The notes under the pieces are model-generated. The model was not told where the DNA came from and did no database searches. It saw nothing but the letters and a program-made list of their open reading frames with translations. This document shows, in pieces, positions 1 through 10,986 of a stretch of 64,000 nt of DNA. The translations under genes were made by a program, and so were the position numbers. Source of the DNA: Cryptomeria japonica (Eukaryota > Streptophyta > Pinopsida > Cupressales > Cupressaceae); the NCBI RefSeq assembly GCF_030272615.1, contig NC_081408.1, positions 66,538,546 to 66,602,545 on the forward strand, in the 5' to 3' direction. How positions within the stretch are numbered: position 1 is the stretch's first letter; each line of letters begins with the position of its first letter.

Positions 1-1127
1 ACTACTACTAAATTATTCAATCGGTATGCACAGAACAGTCAGTTAAAGAAGAAAGTAGTCACAGAGCCCAGTATACACCGAGTTGTCTACTGAGTATCAT
101 TCCATGTCTACCAAGAAGCAATAATGATACACCGAGTTGATATACACCAAGTGAAATGTGTTACCAGATTCATTGAATCTAGACACACATGGGAAAATGT
201 GTTACAAGATCAAGGAACATAGAACCGTTATTACATTGGAAATTGCACTTAAAGATTGTGTATGATTTTGAGGTCATCTAACCAATGAAATATTTTAAAT
301 AGTTATTCATTCGATAAATCATGTTTGTAAGATTGAAGCAATGAATCAGATCACCGACATAAGAGCTCTATTTATACAACATGGATAAAGGATAAAAATA
401 TGACACACAGAGATATACAGAGGTGTATGAAGCAAGACATGTGTGATACATGAGAAAGCACTAAGTGTTAAGACTGTTACAGAGACATAGAGGTCATCGA
501 GAAGGATTTCAGAGAGTAGTCAAAGAACAGAGTAAACAGAAGGTTTTACCGAGTTACTTTATGGGTTACCGAGGTATGCTATAAGCAAGGTAATCTTATT
601 TTGAGCAAATAGAATCTGCTATAATATTCCAGATGTAAAGTTGCAGATATTTGTAAAGATTTTATTGAAATATTTTGAAGTTGTAAGAGAAACATTTAAT
701 AGGGTAAAAGACTCTAACCAAGTCTATAAATTGTAAAGCCTCTAACCAGGTACAACATTTAGTTTAAGTGTTGTAAAACCCTTTAGCAAGGTAGATCTAA
801 TAGATCTTGATACTCCTAATAGGGTAAGCTATCAGAAATAGCTGAACATGTAGCTCTAACCGAGCACTCTTTATTATTGTAGTAGTGAAGTTGTGGATGC
901 CATCCCCACCATAGTTTTTCTCTCTAACCAAGAGTTTCTGTGTAACCAAAATATATGTGTTATGGAGTGAATCATGTATGATTGTTATTTATTTGTTTTA
1001 GCTTTATGTTATGTTGCAGCAGTTTTTGGTTTATGCATAATAGTAAAGTTATTGTTGATAAAAGGATTTGAAGTACTGATTCACCCCTCCCCTCTCAGTA
1101 CATTAGCTTTCCATATTGGGCCTAAGA
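1..1127 (+). repeat. E1 5' LTR (partial)
   Basis: This aligns along its length with 9872-10986, the right LTR, with scattered substitutions and small indels. Its last bases read CTAAGA where the other copy reads CTAACA, so the canonical CA end has mutated. Roughly the first 60 bases are outside the window. It carries the stretch GATTCACCCCTCCCCTCTCAG near its 3' end, a motif shared with the other Copia-like LTRs in the window. Confidence 0.9.
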
Positions 1128-1129
1128 AT

Positions 1130-1141
1130 TGGTATCAGAGC
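1130..1141 (+). promoter_or_regulatory. E1 primer-binding site (initiator Met tRNA type)
   Basis: TGGTATCAGAGC lies two bases after the LTR end. This is the usual plant Copia primer site, complementary to the 3' end of initiator Met tRNA. Confidence 0.9.
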
Positions 1142-1189
1142 TAGAATCTTGGAAAAGGGTTTAACAACCTAATGAGAAAGATCCTATCA

Positions 1190-2542
1190 ATGGAAGACTA
1201 TAAACAATCTCAGAGAATTGTGTATCTGTAAGAAGAGTTGGATCATGCTAATCAAGGGATTGTAGACATGCAAAGACAAATGCAAAAATCATTGAACATG
1301 AGAAGAAGATTATCTGATGATTTGCAGGACTCTCAAGAGTTAGTGGAACAAATTGAAACATCATCTGAGAATAGTATATCTGAAGAGACTGAAGAAATGA
1401 TTGGAGTATTGAGAGAAAAGAACAAAGCACTGGTTGATCAGCTAAAAGCAATGAAAAGAGGACATGCACATTTCAGCACATAGATGACTGAGAGTCTTGA
1501 TGCATTGAAGACAGCTGAAGATAAAGTAAGAGATCTAGAAAGAGAAAAACAATAGCTTGAAGCATTAGTATCTAAAAAGAATGATGAAATCATAAGGTTG
1601 ACTACAATTCAACAAAATCTATCAGATCAATTAGGTTATGCACATCATGAAGTAAATCTGAAAGATGATGAGAATCAAGGATTGAAACTTGAAATATCAA
1701 GGTTGACCAATGAACTTGAAACAAAAAAGAAATCCAAGGAAACACTGAAGAAGAGCTATGAAGAATCAAAGATGTTGGATGAACAACTGAATACAAGAAG
1801 ACCCAACAAAGAAGCAAGACTCGGTTACAAAGGAAAAGACTCTACCGAGAAGGGAATTCATACAACTAAGAGAGGAGAATCATCAAAGAAAGCTGGAAAC
1901 AAGAAGCACATCAAAAGAAAGAAGCCTATTTGTAACTACTGTGGAAATCAAGATCATACTACTAACATGAACTAAATCAAAAAAGGTAAGCAACCGAATG
2001 TCACTAAGTCTAATGGTTATTGTTACAATTGCAATAAATATGGTCACACATTTAACCAATGTAGGACAAAGTCTCTTAACAATTATCAGAAGGAAAAATT
2101 CAAAGGGTTTTGTAAAAACTACAATAGATATGGATATAGTACTAAAAAGTGTTGGCTTAGGCAAAAGAACTATATGTGGTCTGCACACCGAGCAAATACT
2201 AGAGGTTACCAAACTCACACAAATCCTTACCAATAATATTCTGCAATACCATGGGATTACAATACAAGGATATGGTGTGAATGTTGTGGAAGATATGGAC
2301 ATATAAGTGCCAATTGCTTTATAAGGTTTGGAATGAACAATCAAAGATTATGGAGAAATCCTGGTATGGCATGTTTTCATTATCACAAAGTTGGACATTT
2401 GGCTAGAGATTGCAGAGATCAACCTAGAGGAGACACTAAGGAAATAAAAGAAAAATTACAGATGACTTGGAAAAAGAAGGAAATTGTGTCAAATGAAGAA
2501 AGAACCTTACCTACCAAGATGGGTGCACCTATTCCAAATTAA
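1190..2542 (+). pseudogene. E1 ORF1: coiled-coil protein with five CCHC zinc knuckles (decayed)
   Basis: One frame of about 451 codons starts at an ATG 49 bases after the primer site. Its in-frame stops include 1229, 1481, 1553, 1973 and 2234, with no frameshift seen. The N-terminal 200 residues are rich in E, K, Q, L and heptad-like, as in a coiled coil. A basic linker follows. Five 14-residue knuckles then start at 1931, 2021, 2111, 2276 and 2372. Numbers 2 (CYNCNKYGHTFNQC) and 4 (CECCGRYGHISANC) keep all four ligands; 1, 3 and 5 have lost one or more, for example Cys to Tyr. Ordinary Copia or Gypsy gag has one or two knuckles and a recognisable UBN2 or Retrotrans_gag domain, which I do not see. 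The layout resembles CNBP/GIS2-type nucleic-acid-binding proteins. Its role as a gag substitute is inferred. Confidence 0.75.
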
Positions 2543-2745
2543 TTGGTAAAGGTATGAAGGGACTGCATTCTCTCAAAGATTAAATCTTAACAGTTCCTAT
2601 TTTACTATGTACTTAATTCAAAATCTGCATAGTTAAAGATGCATTAGAAAGTTTGAAATTCTATCAATGTCTTTTGGAGCACTATACAGGAAGACTGTCA
2701 AGTCAGTGAATACAGGAAGCCTGTCAAGTTGGTAAATGAAGAAAG
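2543..2745 (+). other. E1 inter-ORF spacer, left part
   Basis: No coding signal. It holds two copies of a roughly 24-base unit (TACAGGAAGMCTGTCAAG core) at about 2686-2735, and ends with the target duplication GAAAG (2741-2745) of N1. Confidence 0.6.
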
Positions 2746-3068
2746 TGTAGAAGTTGAGAAAGCCAACTTCACAGACCCTGAAGATCACCTGCATGCAAAT
2801 AACCTGTCACAGAAAGAAGAGATGGAGACAAACAAGCAAGGGTTCTCTGAAAGCTGAAAAATGTATTCATCCGAGAGAGAGAGATAAATTACAATGATGA
2901 ATCCTTATAAAAGGATATTGTGCAACCCTAAAAGAAACCCTAATAGGTAGACATTTAATAATTAATATAATTATTAAATGTCACAAATGCAAACTAAAGT
3001 GAAATCTTAAGAGAGGAATAAAGGTAATTTAATCAACATGATTAAATTAAAACGTTTACTCTAACACC
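2746..3068 (-). repeat. N1 3' LTR (left copy)
   Basis: Begins TGTAGAAG and ends TCTAACA on the plus strand; nearly identical to 5433-5752. The two differ mainly by a few substitutions and a short indel near GGGTTCTCTG. Confidence 0.92.
2901..2915 (-). promoter_or_regulatory. Candidate TATA box in the N1 LTR
   Basis: Read on the minus strand, CCTTTTATAAGG lies about 160 bases into the LTR. About 40 bases later comes a TCTCTCTCTC run of the kind often found at plant start sites. The same pair occurs in the other LTR near 5586-5600. It is a motif match only. Confidence 0.35.
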
Positions 3069-3080
3069 CCCCCTTAAGAT
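3069..3080 (-). promoter_or_regulatory. N1 polypurine tract
   Basis: CCCCCCCTTAAG on the plus strand, read as CTTAAGGGGGGG on the minus strand, directly before the LTR start TGTTAGAG. It fixes the element's orientation. Confidence 0.8.
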
Positions 3081-3670
3081 GAGAAAAAGTGCAGTTACAA
3101 ACATGTGCAAGAAAGCAAAGGTAACTACAATGCAAGAAAGTAAACTTGGGTCCCGGCAACAAGGCCTGATCAGGTACCCAATTACAACCAAATCTCTATA
3201 AAGTGGAGAAATAGAGAAAACCTCATGGGAAAAACTCTACTCCAAAAAGAGATGAAAGAAATAAATGCACTAATAACAGAAGGATAGGAGGTGGATAACA
3301 TGATACCCCCCATAGACAACTTCTATCATATAAGTACATATACAATGGTCTCCAAAGGAGAAAAAGAAAGAGACTAGAAGCGCCCCCCACAATGAAGAAA
3401 CTCCTGTCACACATATGGATGCCTGAGGTAGAATCCAGAAAGAGATCCTAAAGCGGCATATAATATTCCTCCCCTTGGGAAGAAATGGATCCAAAGGACG
3501 AAGATGAAGAAACCCTGTGAAGAGAGAAGAATCAATCTGTCTCAAGATGTGTGCCATAATAGGATGCTGAAGAATCCCTCTGTCTGAACTGAAGACTCAA
3601 AAACTGCAACCTCTGAATGCACAGATGATGGTGGGCTAACAACTGGAATATGGCTGTCAACAAAGAGGAG

Positions 3671-4330
3671 CTAAAAATCCTCAAAGTAATCCTCCAAGTC
3701 TGCAATATAGGACTCTACAAACAAAGATGAAATGCCTGTAAGATAAGAATCCCAAGTAGCCATGTTTGAAAGATGTATGATGTCCTGCTTAGCTGAATCA
3801 ATAGGAGCCAAAGAAGAGGCAATATCAAACTGATCAGGAACAAAAGGAGATGATGTTGATACATGTATAATCTCAATCTGAAGAGTAGGAACTGTGAGAC
3901 AATCCTTTGATTCATCGAAATATGTAAGGGTGTCTAAATATTGAAGTTCCTTTAAAGTATCATGATCAAAAGGTGTGTTATCTCTCCAACCAATGGGTAC
4001 AAGACAATCTGAAGCAGGATCCTATGGGAATGGAGAAAGACTAGGGTCTCCATAGATCTCCCAAAGACGTGTCCAAAGTGAGTGAGGACAATCAATGCCC
4101 GATATAGCCCACACAGTGTCAGAATCAACACTAGACAAAATAACTCCTACTATGTGATTTCTAATGATATCCCAAGCTAGTTTTCCCTCTAAAGTTGCTG
4201 GTTCAGGTATGAAATCATACAAATAAGGCAAAATATTAAGCCACCTACAGTGTGTAAGTATGCCCTTTGCCCATGACTCATAATTACCCTGTTCTAGAAA
4301 TACAATTGAAGGGTGAGTAGAAAAACCCAT
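3671..4330 (-). pseudogene. gag: N1 gag-like ORF (Copia UBN2-type N-terminus)
   Basis: A frame of 220 codons begins at an ATG and has one in-frame stop near 4022. The first 100 residues carry the Copia gag pattern: a leucine followed by NYESWAKGI, a W-L-N-I-L motif, then ...AWDIIRNHIV and a terminal ...LWTRLWEIYGD, matching the start of UBN2/DUF4219-type gag. The second half is acidic and unrecognised and ends in EDYFEDF. There is no zinc knuckle. It is the only plausible protein of this element, which would depend on another Copia element for everything else. Conservation outside this copy is unknown. Confidence 0.65.
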
Positions 4331-4794
4331 GATAACTCTTCAAATTAACAAATCTGAGACTAAATGACTTTAATACTAATAAAGCAGATCAAATAAAGCC
4401 ATCCCACGCAAACAAATCATTTCCAAGTCTGAAATGTCCAAGTAATTGACAGATGTGTGAAAACACAAAGTACTGAATAAAATGTACTTGGTGTAGATTC
4501 TGGAAAAATAAATGACAGATATGGAAAGAGCACAAAAACCCCTTTCCAATGCCTATTTGTTTGCAAAAAATGGAGTCCGTATGCAAAAGATATGGCTCCT
4601 AGAGTGCAAAATACTTGTTCTGACTTTGACTAGCAAAAAACACTGCAAAACGGCAAAATCAGAGAAAAGGACCTGCATCAATTAGATCGGGCTCAGAACT
4701 AGCTTTCCAACACCTATTTCCATTTGAAAATCCAAGCTAAAATGCCCGAGTTATGCCCGATTTCGTGAAGGTAGGTTGAAAGGTAAAAAAAATT

Positions 4795-5075
4795 CACAGC
4801 CCTCAGGGGCTAAGACCTTCGGCCCCTAGTCACATGACCGACCAGGGGGCTAGCGCGCTGGTGGCTGAGGTGGAGCCCCTGGTCCTCAATAGGACCACTG
4901 TAGGGGCTGGGACGCGGGCTCCTGGTTCGCAATAGAACCCTGGCGGCCGAAGAAGAGCCCTCAGGGGCTAAACACCGGTCGACAGTGCTGAAGGCAGAGC
5001 CGCCGGTGGAGGCGGGTGGCAGGTGGCCGCGCAGCTGAGCAGAGGTGGCGCGGCAGTGGCACGACCCTCCTCTAT
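4795..5075 (-). other. GC-rich leader segment of N1
   Basis: A sharply GC-rich block, in contrast to the AT-rich surroundings, lies between the primer site and gag. It contains repeated AGGGGCT/GCCCCTG and GGTGGAGGC motifs. The minus frame through it (4810-5304, 164 codons) is Arg/Ser/Pro-rich with no recognisable domain, and I read it as base composition rather than a gene. It could be a structured or packaging leader, but nothing visible proves that. Confidence 0.5.
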
Positions 5076-5420
5076 GTGGGCGGTGCTCACAAAAATAAAA
5101 AACTTGGCATTTTAAAATAAAAAATTTAATTTTTTTTGCGTTTTCAACCTCGTAAAACGTGCCCTGGGGGCTGTACGACCCCTGGGCAAAATTTTTTTTG
5201 CCTCCTAGTTCAACTATGCCAAAATTGGTCGAACCATATATGAAAATATGGGTTTTTGGCCACTCTGAATCCAACCGTGAGGTCCATTTGGGCCCAAAAT
5301 GCACCCAAAAAAAGGAGTTACCCAGATCCTAAAAAAAAACAACCAGAAAACCTGAAAGTAATATCTAACCCTCGTAGCTCCAAATTCTTCAAAAGACGAA
5401 TAGGAAGCAGCAGATCTGGA

Positions 5421-5432
5421 GCTCTGATACCA
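5421..5432 (-). promoter_or_regulatory. N1 primer-binding site
   Basis: GCTCTGATACCA on the plus strand is the exact complement of TGGTATCAGAGC and abuts the LTR. It is the initiator Met type, as in E1. Confidence 0.9.
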
Positions 5433-5752
5433 TGTAGAAGTTGAGAAAGCCAACTTCACAGACCCCAAAGATCACCTGCATGCAAATAACCTGTCACAGA
5501 AAGAAGAGATGGAGACAAACAAGCAAGGGTGCTTGAAAGATGAAAAATGTATTCATCCGAGAGAGAGAGATAAATTACAATGATGAATCCTTATAAAAGG
5601 ATATTGTGCAACCCTAAAAGAAACCCTAATAGGTAGACATTTAATAATTAATATAATTATTAAATGTCACAAATGCAAACTAAAGTGAAATCTTAAGAGA
5701 GGAATAAAGGTAATTTAATCAACATGATTAAATTAAAACCTTTACTCTAACA
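5433..5752 (-). repeat. N1 5' LTR (right copy)
   Basis: Mate of 2746-3068. TGTAGAAG...TCTAACA on the plus strand, directly followed by the target duplication GAAAG. Confidence 0.92.
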
Positions 5753-5757
5753 GAAAG

Positions 5758-6107
5758 TTTGGCTACTCGGTTGAAGCGCAAAAAGGAAAGAAAGCTTAGT
5801 GGAACTGAGTGCATTTAATGTTTTTGACCTAACCTGCACAGAGCCCGATAAGGTATATTGTGTAGTTAAAGCATTTACATGGTCATTTTTCACTCACCAA
5901 GTTTTCAAGAGAGCAGAGAAAAGTGAATCAAAGGTGATCAAACTTCCTCCAAAGAAAAATTCAAGGTATTTACATCAATCTCAATGCATTGTTAGGCTAG
6001 TTTACCGATCATATCAAGTTGTTATTATCTGCTAAGTGTGAAGGGTTTATCGTTTGAAAATCTTCAAACCCTGAGGATCTTTTGTTAATTCTTATCTGAA
6101 ATCTACA
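5758..6107 (+). other. E1 inter-ORF spacer, right part
   Basis: Continues E1 after N1. A 78-codon frame at 5799-6035 has no recognisable content. I see no promoter or second knuckle array. It ends at the ATG of ORF2. Confidence 0.5.
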
Positions 6108-9100
6108 ATGGCACCTAAGATCTAGAATCTTGTTGTTGTTGAGAACATCAAAAAGCCCTCACTGAAATACTCTTTAACTCCCAAAATTGCATCTGAGCTG
6201 GATGACAAAACCGCATTTTCACTCATCCTAGATAGATTTTTATTGGTTGAGGATGTGAGATTCTTCACCAAATGTTGAGTTGAAGAGCTAGGTTACATTG
6301 AAATCAAAGACACATATGATGAATTGTGCACCAATGGTAAAAAGGATAGCAAGTATGAGCACATTAAGATCAAGGGATTGACTGAAGCCCTAACCTATCC
6401 CCATGTATTCAAACCCCAATGGGTCAAGTTTTTTTTTAGCAGAGTTCATGATGACTTCATGTGGCTAGAAGAGCAACCATTTAAGATCACCAAGGAAATC
6501 ATTCATTTGATCACTGGTTACCCTATTTATGATCATGCTCGAGCTCAGAAAATTATATCACAGAAGGAATTGATCAGTTTAACCAAAGTAGAATCAGATT
6601 GCAGAGGACTGAAATTGAACAATGTCACTGATGCAGAACTAAAGTTTTCCATTAGAGTAATAGGTTACTATTTCTTCCAATCGGCAAGGGAAAATAGTGT
6701 ACCCTGTGTAGCAGTAGACTTAGCATATAAAATTGTGAAGAAAGGCATGAAAATTGATTTATGTGAGTTGTTGCTGAAAAACCTGTTTGAGAATCTAAAC
6801 ACCATAAGGAAGCCAAAGAAGAACAATCCAGCCAATACACTAAAGTTTGGATCACTATTAATATGCATGTTTTTCTATTTTGAAAAATTCTTTCCATCAA
6901 TCGGTAAAGTTGTTTAGGAGCTACACTGACCAATCACCCATCAGATCAATGACTTCATCAAGAAGCTAGGTGATAATTTTTATGATATTATGGATGATTA
7001 TTTCAACAAGTTTCAGGAAAGGATGCATAACAGGTACCGGATTCCACCCAAGCTAGTGGAGAAATACAAAGATGACATATGTTTTGAAGTGGACACTGAT
7101 TACTATTATGTGAATGTTGTGGAACTGAGAACTCAATCTTTGCCACCTATGGGTTACGAGATTGATTTTGACATCACACAACAACATATAGATGCATTTC
7201 TTACATTACCAAGGCATGCTACCGAGCTGAGGTATGGAACATATGAAGAAGTGAAGGAAAAAGTAAAAATGAGCATTGTAGTACCCAAAGCTACAAGGAA
7301 GGCAACAAAGATGATAAAGGAATTAATGAAGAAATTTGTATAAGATTCTTCCTCCACACTTGTCAAAGGCACTATAGCCATTACCAAAGAGGAATCTGAA
7401 GCCCAAGAGGCAGCTATAACATTGAGCACTGAATTGCCTAAGGGAAAAGTGTTGAAAAGAAAGAAACAAGATACATCAAAGGTCTCACCAACTCCTCCAC
7501 CAAAGAGACCTAACACAAGAGCATGTGCAGCTTCACTGAGTAAGAAAACAAAGAGTGATGCCACACCAAAGGTAATAAAAACTTACAAGAAATCTACTCG
7601 GAGACTCATTTTGACCAAAGAGTTTAGTGACACTGAATCTGAAGATGCAAGCAAATTTTAGATTGTCAAGAGCAAGAAGGTAAATGTACATAGTGTTGAA
7701 AATTTTTGTGCTAATCTGAAGAAATATGGTGGATTTGGATCATTTAGATATGTAAAATATGAATCCAGATCTAATGATGAAAAGAGACAAATAGAAGAAG
7801 CGGTCATCTACACACTATTGAATTTTGGTTGGTCCCATTGGAAGTACGTAAATCTCTTCCAAATGAATTATATTTGCATATTGACAATAGGTGGAAATAT
7901 GCAATGGACTTAGAAAAGCAGATTAGAGAAAGAAGTCTAGTACATCTTTTCCTAGACATGTCGGTAGATGAGATCACTGAACATCTGACAAACTGCCACA
8001 CAAAATTCCTAGTCAAGCAAAGAGCCTTGAAATTGATGAATGGCCTTTACTTGGATGTAGAGAATGAGACCAAGGAAAAATGGCAAGAAATCTTTAGAAT
8101 CAAGAATGCTGGTGAGCAAGCTGAAGTTGAAATAGTTGATGTCACTGAGTAAGATCTTGATATCACCGAGCAAGACTCGGCTAACACCATACAAGTAGAT
8201 GAAGATATCATGGATACAGAGGCACCAGAATAGGAAATGATAGAAGGAAATGCTTATGCCCAACTTGTATCTAGTGAATCAGTTTTGGAGCAAGTCCAAC
8301 CCTATCCTCCGATCAATCAGCCTATTTCAACTGAGACCCCTAAGGATACGGAGCAAGGCACAAAAGGTCACAAGTCAATAGCAGGAAAAGGTACTTCTCA
8401 AGAACAAACCTCTCAAGCTCCTTCTAGTACTGAAAATATTGCAACCTAGACACCAAAGGACACTAAAGAGACTAAAGAAACTGACCAAAGTGTTGCCTCT
8501 ATCGAGCAACCTATCGATTTTCAACAAGCATCACAAGCCATTGTTTTAGTCCAATCGATGAAAGGTAAAGAAAAGAAGATGAAAAATCATAGTTTCAAAT
8601 TAGATTTGTCAAAACCAATAGTGTTGCCCAATGTTGATATATCCAAATTAAAGGGGCAAGCACTCATTGACTTCAGTGAACTATGCAAAGCCAAAGCTAA
8701 ACAAGAGAAGAAAATGGCTATTCAACAGAAAAATAAAGTACTTCAGAAGGTAAAAACACTCTTAACCAATATGGTACCTAAAGCTACAGTAACTAAACAG
8801 GCAACCATCCACATTCAACTAGATGAACTCCTAACCAAGATAGAGACATCTGGAGTAGATGCATCTGAATATTTGAGCAAGCTAAAAGACAAGGAGCTCA
8901 CTGCAAAAATGATTGAAGAGGTACATAAAGCTATTGCCATTGGTAAAGTTAAACTTGTCAAATTTATTGCTGAGTTGACCCCTCAACTCAAGCACATTCT
9001 TTATTTATTTCAGAAACTCTGTACATTTTCTTTATTCATTAAGGACATCAAGAATAAAACAAAAACAATTGAGAAAGAGATCACTGATCTCTCTAATAAG

Positions 9101-9454
9101 TTTACCACTGAGCCACATTCCATTCAGAATTTTTATACCAAGCTACAATGGCTCATGGCTCAATAATTGGAACTCAGGAATGAAGAACACAAGATAAGGA
9201 TGGACATAATGACACTTCAAACATTATTCCTTCCTCATCTTTCCTCTGTCCAAGAACAGATCAACAAAGCTACATCCCTATCCACTCAACAAGAGGGAAG
9301 CACCTTATATGGACTCATTTCACTATTAGCTAAAATTCAAGCACAAAATTCACTCATGGACAGTGTTAAGGATGCCCTCTCTACTGCTCTCACTGATGCA
9401 AGGACAAAGTATAAATCCATTTTTGACCAGTTGCCACCACCGAATCATACCTAA
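6108..9454 (+). pseudogene. E1 ORF2: large conserved protein of unknown function (decayed)
   Basis: From ATG at 6108 (TACAATGGCACC) one frame runs to about 7660, and a second carries on from about 7829 to the stop, so a single frameshift plus scattered stops breaks about 1,115 codons. The N-terminal 400 residues match E2 ORF2 clearly: SRVHDDFMWL against SRVHGELFWL, KITKEIIHLITG against KITKEVVKVVIG, KIDLCELL against KIDICEWL, KFGSLLICM against RFGNLLVCL, and a VEKYKDDICFEV match further on. A Lys/Pro/Thr-rich, probably disordered and basic stretch follows (about 7420-7660), then a helical block, an acidic Glu/Thr/Ser linker and a C-terminal coiled coil. There are no RT, integrase, protease or RNase H motifs. 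I do not recognise the family. Conservation between two separate elements argues for a real protein once under selection. Confidence 0.75.
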
Positions 9455-9810
9455 GTTTTGATGTTTGTCAAAAAGGGGGAGTGAGTATCTTATCAAAGTA
9501 TATAGGGGAATGTAGTATATAGGGGGAGTATATACCGAGCAAAACAGAGTATTCTAATACAGAGTCAATTTTGATAGAGAAAAAGAATAGAGCAGTGAAT
9601 CAAGTAGTTATCATAGAACATTGATCAATGAGCATGCAAAATCAGATTTTTGTATAGTATATTGATAAGGGGAGTATATCTGAATATACTATTTCATTGA
9701 CTAATGTATAGACTGTTTGTTTAGTCAAATTTTGTAAGTATATAGATTTTTGAGTTATGACTTTGAAAGTAGTTTTTTCAAACATCTCAACTAATGTCAA
9801 AAGGGGAGAT
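9455..9810 (+). promoter_or_regulatory. E1 3' untranslated region with repeated purine tracts and the polypurine tract
   Basis: Several GGGGGAG-like tracts occur at about 9472-9482, 9520-9527 and 9666-9672. The last, AAAAGGGGAGAT at 9799-9810, touches the LTR and is the likely plus-strand primer. The rest is AT-rich and non-coding. Confidence 0.7.
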
Positions 9811-10986
9811 TGTTACTACTTATCAAGTTGTCATTAGTTTTACATCCAAAGTCATTCTATATACTCTAGTCGGTTACTAGTATTGAATTATTTAGCTGGT
9901 AGGCATAGAATAGTTGGTTAAAGAAGAAAGTAGTCCCAGAACCCAGTATACACCGAGCTATCTACTAAGTATCATTCCATGTCAACTGAGCAGCAATAAT
10001 GATACACCGAGTGAAACGTGTTACCAGATTCATTGAATATAGACACACATGGGAAAACGTGTTACAAGATCGAGGAACATAGAACTATTATCACATTGGA
10101 AATTGCACTTAAAGATTGTGTATTATTTTGAGGTCATCTAATGAATGAAATATTTAATATAGTTATTCATTCGATAAATCATGTTTGTAAGATCGAAGCA
10201 ATGAATCAAATCATCGACATGAGAGATCTATTTATACAACATGGATTAAGGATAAAAATATGACAGAAAAAGATATACAGAGGTGTATGAAGCAAGACAT
10301 GTGTGATACATGAGAAAGCACTAAGTGTTATGACTGTTACAGAGACACAGAGGTCACCGAGAAGGATTTCAGAGAACAGTCAAAGAACAGAGTAAATAGA
10401 AGGGTTTACCGAGTTACTTTATGGCTTACCGAGGTATGATATAAGCAAGGTAATCTTATTTTGAGCACATAGAATCTGCTATAACATTCCAGATGTAAAG
10501 TTGCAGATATTTGTAAAATTTTTATTGAAATATTTTGAAGTTGTAAGAGAAACCTTTAACAGGGTAAAAGACTCTAACCAAGTCTATAAATTGTAAAGCC
10601 TCTAACTAGGTACAACATTTAGTTTAAGTGTTGTAAAATCCTTTAGAAAGGTAGATCTAATAGATCTTGATACTCCTAAAAGGGTAAGCTATCAGAAATA
10701 GCTGAACATGTAACTCTAACTGAGCACTCTTTATTATTGTAGTAGTGAAGTTGTGGGTGCCATCCCCACCATAGTTTTTCTCTCTAACCAAGAGCTTTTG
10801 TGTAACCAAAATATATGTGTTATAGAGTGAATCATGTATGATTGTTATTTATTTGTTTTAGCTTTATGTTATGTTGCAATAGTTTCTGGTTTATGCATAA
10901 TAGTAAAGTTATTGTTGATAAAAGGATTTGAAGTACTGATTCACCCCTCCCCTCTCAGTACATTATCTTTCCATATGGGCCTAACA
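9811..10986 (+). repeat. E1 3' LTR (complete, 1176 bp)
   Basis: TGTTACTACTTATC...GGGCCTAACA, immediately after the polypurine tract and homologous to 1-1127. The 60-codon frame at 10834 lies within the LTR and is not a gene. Confidence 0.92.

Larger units (their letters stand above)
2746..5752 (-). mobile_element. N1: 3-kb gag-only LTR retrotransposon nested in E1
   Basis: Two 320-base direct repeats bound the element, and a perfect 5-base duplication GAAAG (2741-2745, 5753-5757) flanks it. The complement of an initiator Met primer site touches the right LTR and a pyrimidine run touches the left LTR. The element therefore reads on the minus strand, opposite to its host E1. The 2.4-kb interior holds a GC-rich leader, one gag-like ORF and a non-coding 3' part. 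No pol domain fits in the space, so it must be non-autonomous. The bases between 3081 and 3670 show nothing convincing: open frames there translate to hydrophobic, low-information peptides. Confidence 0.9.
1..10986 (+). mobile_element. E1: pol-less LTR retrotransposon, family E copy 1 (5' LTR cut by window edge)
   Basis: Two long direct repeats flank the element. The left one begins at base 1 part-way in; the right one is complete and runs TGTTA...TAACA. A primer-binding site matching initiator Met tRNA follows the left LTR and a purine tract precedes the right LTR, so the element reads on the plus strand. Inside are ORF1 (coiled coil plus five CCHC knuckles) and ORF2 (about 1,115 codons). 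No protease, integrase, reverse transcriptase or RNase H motif was found in either. The minus-strand element N1 interrupts the space between the ORFs. The 5' target duplication lies off the window. E2 and E3 are relatives. The absence of pol rests on reading by eye. Confidence 0.85.

Noticed and set aside
4810-5304. 164-codon ORF in the N1 leader
   Set aside because: Arg/Ser/Pro-rich translation of a GC-rich block with no domain; more likely composition than protein.
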